Assembly (NCBI GenBank): GCA_963575745.1
Contig: CAUYUJ010011558.1
Location: 1-64,000 of the forward strand
Origin: Prorocentrum cordatum
Taxonomy: Eukaryota; Sar; Dinophyceae; Prorocentrales; Prorocentraceae
DNA length: 64,000 nt
Direction of reading: 5' to 3'
The notes beneath the pieces are model-generated. The model had not been told where the DNA came from. It did not search any database and worked only from the letters and a program-made list of their open reading frames with translations. The first letter of the stretch is position 1; each line of letters opens with the position of its first letter. Below are positions 60,051 through 64,000 of the stretch, in pieces. Position numbers and translations under genes: made by a program.

Positions 60051-60329
60051 GACGAACGAGGGCGAGGCGGCGGGCCTTTGGCTCGTGGTGCAAGTGACCG
60101 GGGCCCTGGCGTTGCTGATCTTGCTCTTCGGGGCGCTGAATTACAGGCTCTCTCCTCCCATACGGCAGGGTGATTTCCTCTTGTGTTGGAGAGTGTCGAC
60201 GGAAAGGTGTAACTTTTCGGCCTCTGGGCACTGGCGCTTGCCGGTTCCCGGGGCCGTCAACAATCCACTCGGGATGAACGACCAGTCCCCGGGAAGGGGT
60301 CTAGGTGGACCTCGTATGAGGAGGACAGG

Positions 60330-60520
60330 GCCCATTTCGATCCGATCGATTCGATTCGTTGTCGATTTCGGCCGGCCCGATTCGATTCGGTTCCGATGTT
60401 CTGGCGATCCGATGCGGCCCCATGCTCGCATGGGGGTTGCTGTGCATTCTGGCGCTGCCGATCCGATTCGATTTGACCCCGAGCCGCTGCGGCCCGATTC
60501 GATACTGACGGATCCTCGAG
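60330..60520. repeat. GATTCGATTCG-type degenerate repeat
   Basis: Repeated CCGATTCGATT and GATCCGAT words over about 190 bases, overlapping nothing recognisable. Confidence 0.65.
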
Positions 60521-60935
60521 GAGGGGGGGAGGATTTCGGATCATGCTACTCTATGCAGGGGCTATTCGTGAATGGCGCTGGAACTGGGGGTCGCTGCTCC
60601 TACACACGGCCCGTCCGCGCTACAGGACAGTGCTGCACCAGAAGGGTCGACCCGTGGTCGGGGGATGTCCGTCTCACAGGCGGGCTCTGATGTATTGACT
60701 GGGCCGATGCTGACAATGCGGGATGCTTGCCTTGGCAGCGAGGGAACGGAGGAGGAGGACGAGGAGGGAGCTGGGGCTCCGTCGGAGCTACAGGTGCAGG
60801 GTCGCAGTCATGACTACACCCCATTCACTTCCTCAGCTGTACCCCGTTGGCGACGGCACCGAAAAACGTGGTGCCCGCAGTTTCTGGCGTCCAGAGGCAG
60901 AAAAGGAGAGGGAGGGCGAGGAGAATGAGAAGGAG

Positions 60936-60967
60936 GGGGATGATGATGAAAATGATGATGATGATGA

Positions 60968-61008
<41 letters not shown>

Positions 61009-61066
61009 ATGATGATGGTGATGATGATGATGATGATGATGGTGGTGGCGGTGGTGGTGGTGGTGG

Positions 61067-61121
<55 letters not shown>

Positions 61122-61388
61122 AAATATTATGCTTATGATGATGATGGTGGTGGTGGTGGTGGTGATGATGATGATGGTGGTGATGATGAGGAGGATGATG
61201 ATGCTGATGTTGCTGCTGCTGCTGATGACGATGATGACGATGCTGATGCTGCTGCTGATGATGATGGTGGTGGTGGTGGCGGTGATGATGATGATGATGA
61301 TGATGAAGAAGATGATGATGCTGCTGCTGATGCTGATGCTGATGGTGATGGTGATGGTGATGGTGATGGTGATGAGGATGATGAGGGT
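60936..61388. repeat. (GAT)n tract with GGT and GCT variants
   Basis: Impure trinucleotide array, open as Asp/Gly/Ala on plus and His or Ser on minus. Confidence 0.95.
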
Positions 61389-61394
61389 AAATCC

Positions 61395-61575
61395 GTATCA
61401 GAGCGTTCAGGAACGCTCTCATAGCGTTCCAGCACGCTCTGAGAAGGCCGCGGTGCCCGATGTATCCTCCAAAGCCGCGGGATCTAAGAGATTCCCAACT
61501 TATCCTCACCCGAATTTATCCTCGTCCTGGCTTCGTCTTTCGAGGACCTTGCCTGCCCCCCCAGAACTCCGCGGG
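61395..61575. repeat. Dispersed repeat, copy 1
   Basis: AGAGCGTTCAGGAACGCTCT, then CGATGTATCCTCCAAAGCCG and CTAAGAGATTCCCAACT. Copy 2 lies at about 62890-63060. Confidence 0.75.
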
Positions 61576-61774
61576 TATTGAAGAAGAAAGGGATGGGCGC
61601 CTTCTCGCGATTCCGTCCTCTGTGGCTGTCCTTCGGGCGCCGCCCGCGACGAGAGGACCGGCCCCCAGGGAGTGGGGTCGAGAGAAAACTCTGGGGGCCC
61701 GCGTCGTGACTGGAAGCACCGCGCTGGAGGTTTGGGTGCCTCCTCTTCCTTTCGCCTCTCCCTCCCTCTCTCTA

Positions 61775-61977
61775 GGGAACCGAAGAATGACATAAACGTA
61801 ACAACTCGGAGGTCCGCGCGGATTTCTCGGATCGGCGCTGGACCCCCTTTCTTGCGCGCGGAGCGCGCCAGGGGCGGCGCCGGAGGCGCCGCCAGGGGGT
61901 CCAGCGCGGATCCGAGAAATCTGCGCGGACCTCCGAGTTTGTATGTTTATGTCATTCTTCGTTCCCCTACCCTCGCC
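61775..61977. mobile_element. Foldback (MITE-like) inverted repeat
   Basis: Two arms of about 75 bases: the left contains GAAGAATGACATAAACGTA and ACTCGGAGGTCCGCGCGG, and the right is its reverse complement (CCGCGCAGATTTCTCGG and so on) at roughly 90% by eye. The spacer of about 45 bases contains its own perfect hairpin GGCGGCGCC-GGA-GGCGCCGCC. No transposase is present. Target duplications are not clear because both flanks are CT-rich. Confidence 0.8.
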
Positions 61978-62725
61978 CCTCTCTGCCTGCCCTCCGCTTC
62001 TAGGCACGCCCGAGACCTCGAGGCCACGGCCTCACCCGCCCTGTCTGAGCTCTGAGCTGGGCCCGGGCTGCTGTCCTCCTCGGTGGTCGGATCGTGTCGT
62101 ATCGTCTCCTGCCCTCCGCTTCCTTTCGTCCTCCCCGCTCCTTCCGGGTCTTCCCCGTCTGCACGTCCTCCCCTCCCCGCTCCTTCACGTAACTCCGAAG
62201 TCCTGCTTTTCCGTCCGGGCCCCCCTGTGTGTCTTTCGACCCCCCCCCCCCTCCACAAGAGAGCCCGAAGGGCGCCGCATCCTCTCCGGGAGTCCGCTCT
62301 GATCTCTCCTCGAGGCGTTGGAGGTCTGGATCCCCCCCCACACTCCACCACCTCACCGTTGCCTCTGTCCCAGGCCCTTGGCATCGCTCGGACGCGTGCA
62401 TTTTTGCTCGGCAAGGGACCATCGAGGAGCACGTTTGTTCACCTTGCGAAGAAACGCGCGCACGAAGCCGAAACATGCACAGGGAATGGACGTACGAGCG
62501 ATGTCGAGGGCCTCCAGGACTCCCCAAATCGGTTCTGAACAGATGGGGTTCGAGGGTCATGCCGCATCGCCAACGTATCCGGCGATGCCGCGCGACGCGG
62601 AGCTCGATTTTCCGATGCATCGCTGACTTCGCCGATGCAGGGCCGATGCATCGGCGATGCGGCGCGATTCTCCGCGTCCATCGACTCAGCCCCAGCTGGG
62701 ATGACAAGGAAAAGATTCTGGCCAG

Positions 62726-62875
62726 GCGAACTCGGCCGAGCTGAACCTCGGCCAGGTTGAACCTCGGCCAGGCTCCCCTCGGCCCGCGCCGAACTCAGCC
62801 TGGCCGAGGGCAGCCTGGCCGAGGTTCAGCCTGACCGAGGTTCAGCTTGGCCGAGGTTCAGCCTGGCTCGAACGG
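62726..62875. repeat. CCTCGGCCAGG inverted repeat cluster
   Basis: GAACCTCGGCCAGGTTGAAC-type copies on the left, and reverse-complement copies CAGCCTGGCCGAGGTTCAGC on the right, around an axis near 62795. It can form a long hairpin. Confidence 0.8.
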
Positions 62876-62889
62876 GCCACTAATCGAGG

Positions 62890-63060
62890 TGCATCCGTTC
62901 CAGAGCGCTGCGGAACGCTCTCAGAGCGCTCCAGAACGCTTTGAAAGGGCCGCGGCGCCCGATGCATCCTCCAAACCCGCCGATTCTCAGAGATTCGCAA
63001 CTGTCTTGCAGTCCGACGTTGTCGCGATTCTGCCCTCGTTTTGCAGGCCACGTTTTTCGG
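62890..63060. repeat. Dispersed repeat, copy 2
   Basis: AGAGCGCTGCGGAACGCTCT, CGATGCATCCTCCAAACCCG and CTCAGAGATTCGCAACT parallel 61395-61575. Confidence 0.75.
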
Positions 63061-63163
63061 TTGCCGCCGTCCGCCCAGGCCCGCGGTGGTGGACGTCGAC
63101 GTCGGCTGAGGGGCCGCGGGGCCCCGCGCCTCTCGTGGAGGCGGGGCCGGTCGCTCGCGGCGC

Positions 63164-63223
63164 GTCGTCGTCGTCGTCGTCGTCGTCGACGTCGTCGTCG
63201 TCGTCGTCGTCGTCCGTCGTCGT

Positions 63224-63269
<46 letters not shown>

Positions 63270-63270
63270 T
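63164..63270. repeat. (CGT)n tract
   Basis: CGTCGTCGT array with a few GAC and CCGT interruptions. Confidence 0.95.
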
Positions 63271-63279
63271 GGCTGTCCT

Positions 63280-64000
63280 TGCGCCTGGCCCGCTCTCGCG
63301 CGAGTGATGCTTCAGAAAAGGAAAACCACGCATCACACACAAAGGGTTTTATTGGTTTTACGCCGCAAGGGGGCGTCGTTGAGGGGGTGCCTGGCACGGA
63401 TGCGGGGATCGGGGTGGCGTCGATGTTTGGAGCTGGCGGTTTGTGTGGTGAGTACGTTGCATGGTGGTCTGGTTGTGCTAAACCACCATGTAATGTTTGT
63501 TGGTAGCGGAGCTTGGGATCTTGTCGCCGCCGGCAGCGCTGCCACACCATACCTTTCAATTGCATCTTAGAGCGCGGCCGTACATCAACCCTGGGTCGGA
63601 TCGCCAGGGATTCAGCGGCATGGGTGCACATGCGTTGCACCTTTGGTGGTGCCAAAACCCTTTGTGTGAAATTCCATTGTGTTTTCTCTGGCTTCTAATG
63701 CTGTCGGAGCGAGGCGTAAGAACTTGCTCGGCTTGGGGGAGGGTGCCGAAGGTTCTTTCTGCTGCATGCTCTGGTGAAGCCTGGGGGAGGGTACCCTCGA
63801 ATGTTCCTCATATCGACAGCTGTGATCGTTCGTTCTAGTAAGGCTGGGGTTCCAGGCCATGCCTATCCGTGTTCACCATGGCTTCCTCGATAGGCCATAT
63901 ACCGAGGCAGCTGGCCAGGTCAGCTCGGGCCTGTCTTCAGGCTTGGCCCTCGACACAAGGGCTTGGGGGCAGGCCCTTTTGACACAACTTCACCCAGTCT
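63280..64000. other. Unique sequence at the right edge
   Basis: No recognised gene. ACACAAAGGGTTTT at about 63339 and its near reverse complement AAAACCCTTTGTGTG at about 63653 form a separated inverted pair about 300 bases apart. Confidence 0.45.

Noticed and set aside
1-64000. Search for spliced-leader relics (TTTTGGCTCAAG), tRNA B-boxes and TTTAGGG telomere repeats
   Set aside because: No convincing match by eye on either strand; partial words only. A computed search could still find degenerate copies.

Overview
The window looks like nuclear DNA of a dinoflagellate. The evidence is the retroelement families it carries (copia-like, DIRS-like and LINE-like proteins of the kind that fill dinoflagellate genomes), very dense simple-sequence and satellite DNA, GC-rich coding sequence, and one possible plastid-targeting leader with an FVKP motif. 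This is inference from family recognition; no species can be named. I saw no rRNA, tRNA, spliced-leader or CRISPR locus and no confident single-copy host gene.

Layout. 1-1007: microsatellite and short repeats. 1008-8056: an old, frameshifted copia-like LTR retrotransposon with about 126-130 bp LTRs. 8060-15535: tandem repeats, including a 115-bp minisatellite, a CTTGGGG-rich family, about 620-bp units with GCC tracts, and a 440-460 bp satellite. About 15536-39230: a DIRS-like (tyrosine-recombinase) retroelement with gag, RT-RNase H, a decayed recombinase and a methyltransferase-like domain. It is split by 17153-35132, a young 17,980-bp copia-like element. 39320-40700: more of the same satellite families. 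40870-44060: a CACAGR satellite. 44150-49700: unique sequence mixed with GAT, GCT and GGA repeats. 50298-56600, minus strand: two tandem, 5'-truncated copies of one LINE-like family carrying C2H2 fingers, a cytosine-methyltransferase-like domain and a C-terminal RPA32-binding-like motif. 56600-64000: simple repeats, dispersed repeats and two foldback structures.

The centrepiece is the 18-kb element. Its 196-bp LTRs differ at 2 positions, begin TGTGTATGG and end CCATACACA, and are flanked by a 5-bp target duplication, AGGGT. Removing the element and one AGGGT restores an open gag frame in the DIRS-like host. Inside, one reading frame runs from 17805 to 34190, interrupted only by a TGA (23022) and a TAA (26211). 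Segment 1 is Gag with three CCCH fingers and an RS-rich tail, then protease and integrase. Segment 2 is reverse transcriptase and RNase H with all catalytic residues visible. Segment 3 (2641 aa) is not a known retrotransposon protein; it contains what looks like a complete Tpt1/KptA-type RNA 2'-phosphotransferase domain plus a zinc ribbon. A young LTR element carrying a tRNA-repair-type enzyme is the strongest candidate here for an undescribed system.

Nested order of events: a satellite array, then the DIRS-like insertion, then the 18-kb copia insertion. Several frame breaks fall at long homopolymers (C11 at 17539, G8 at 35911) and could be assembly errors rather than real mutations.
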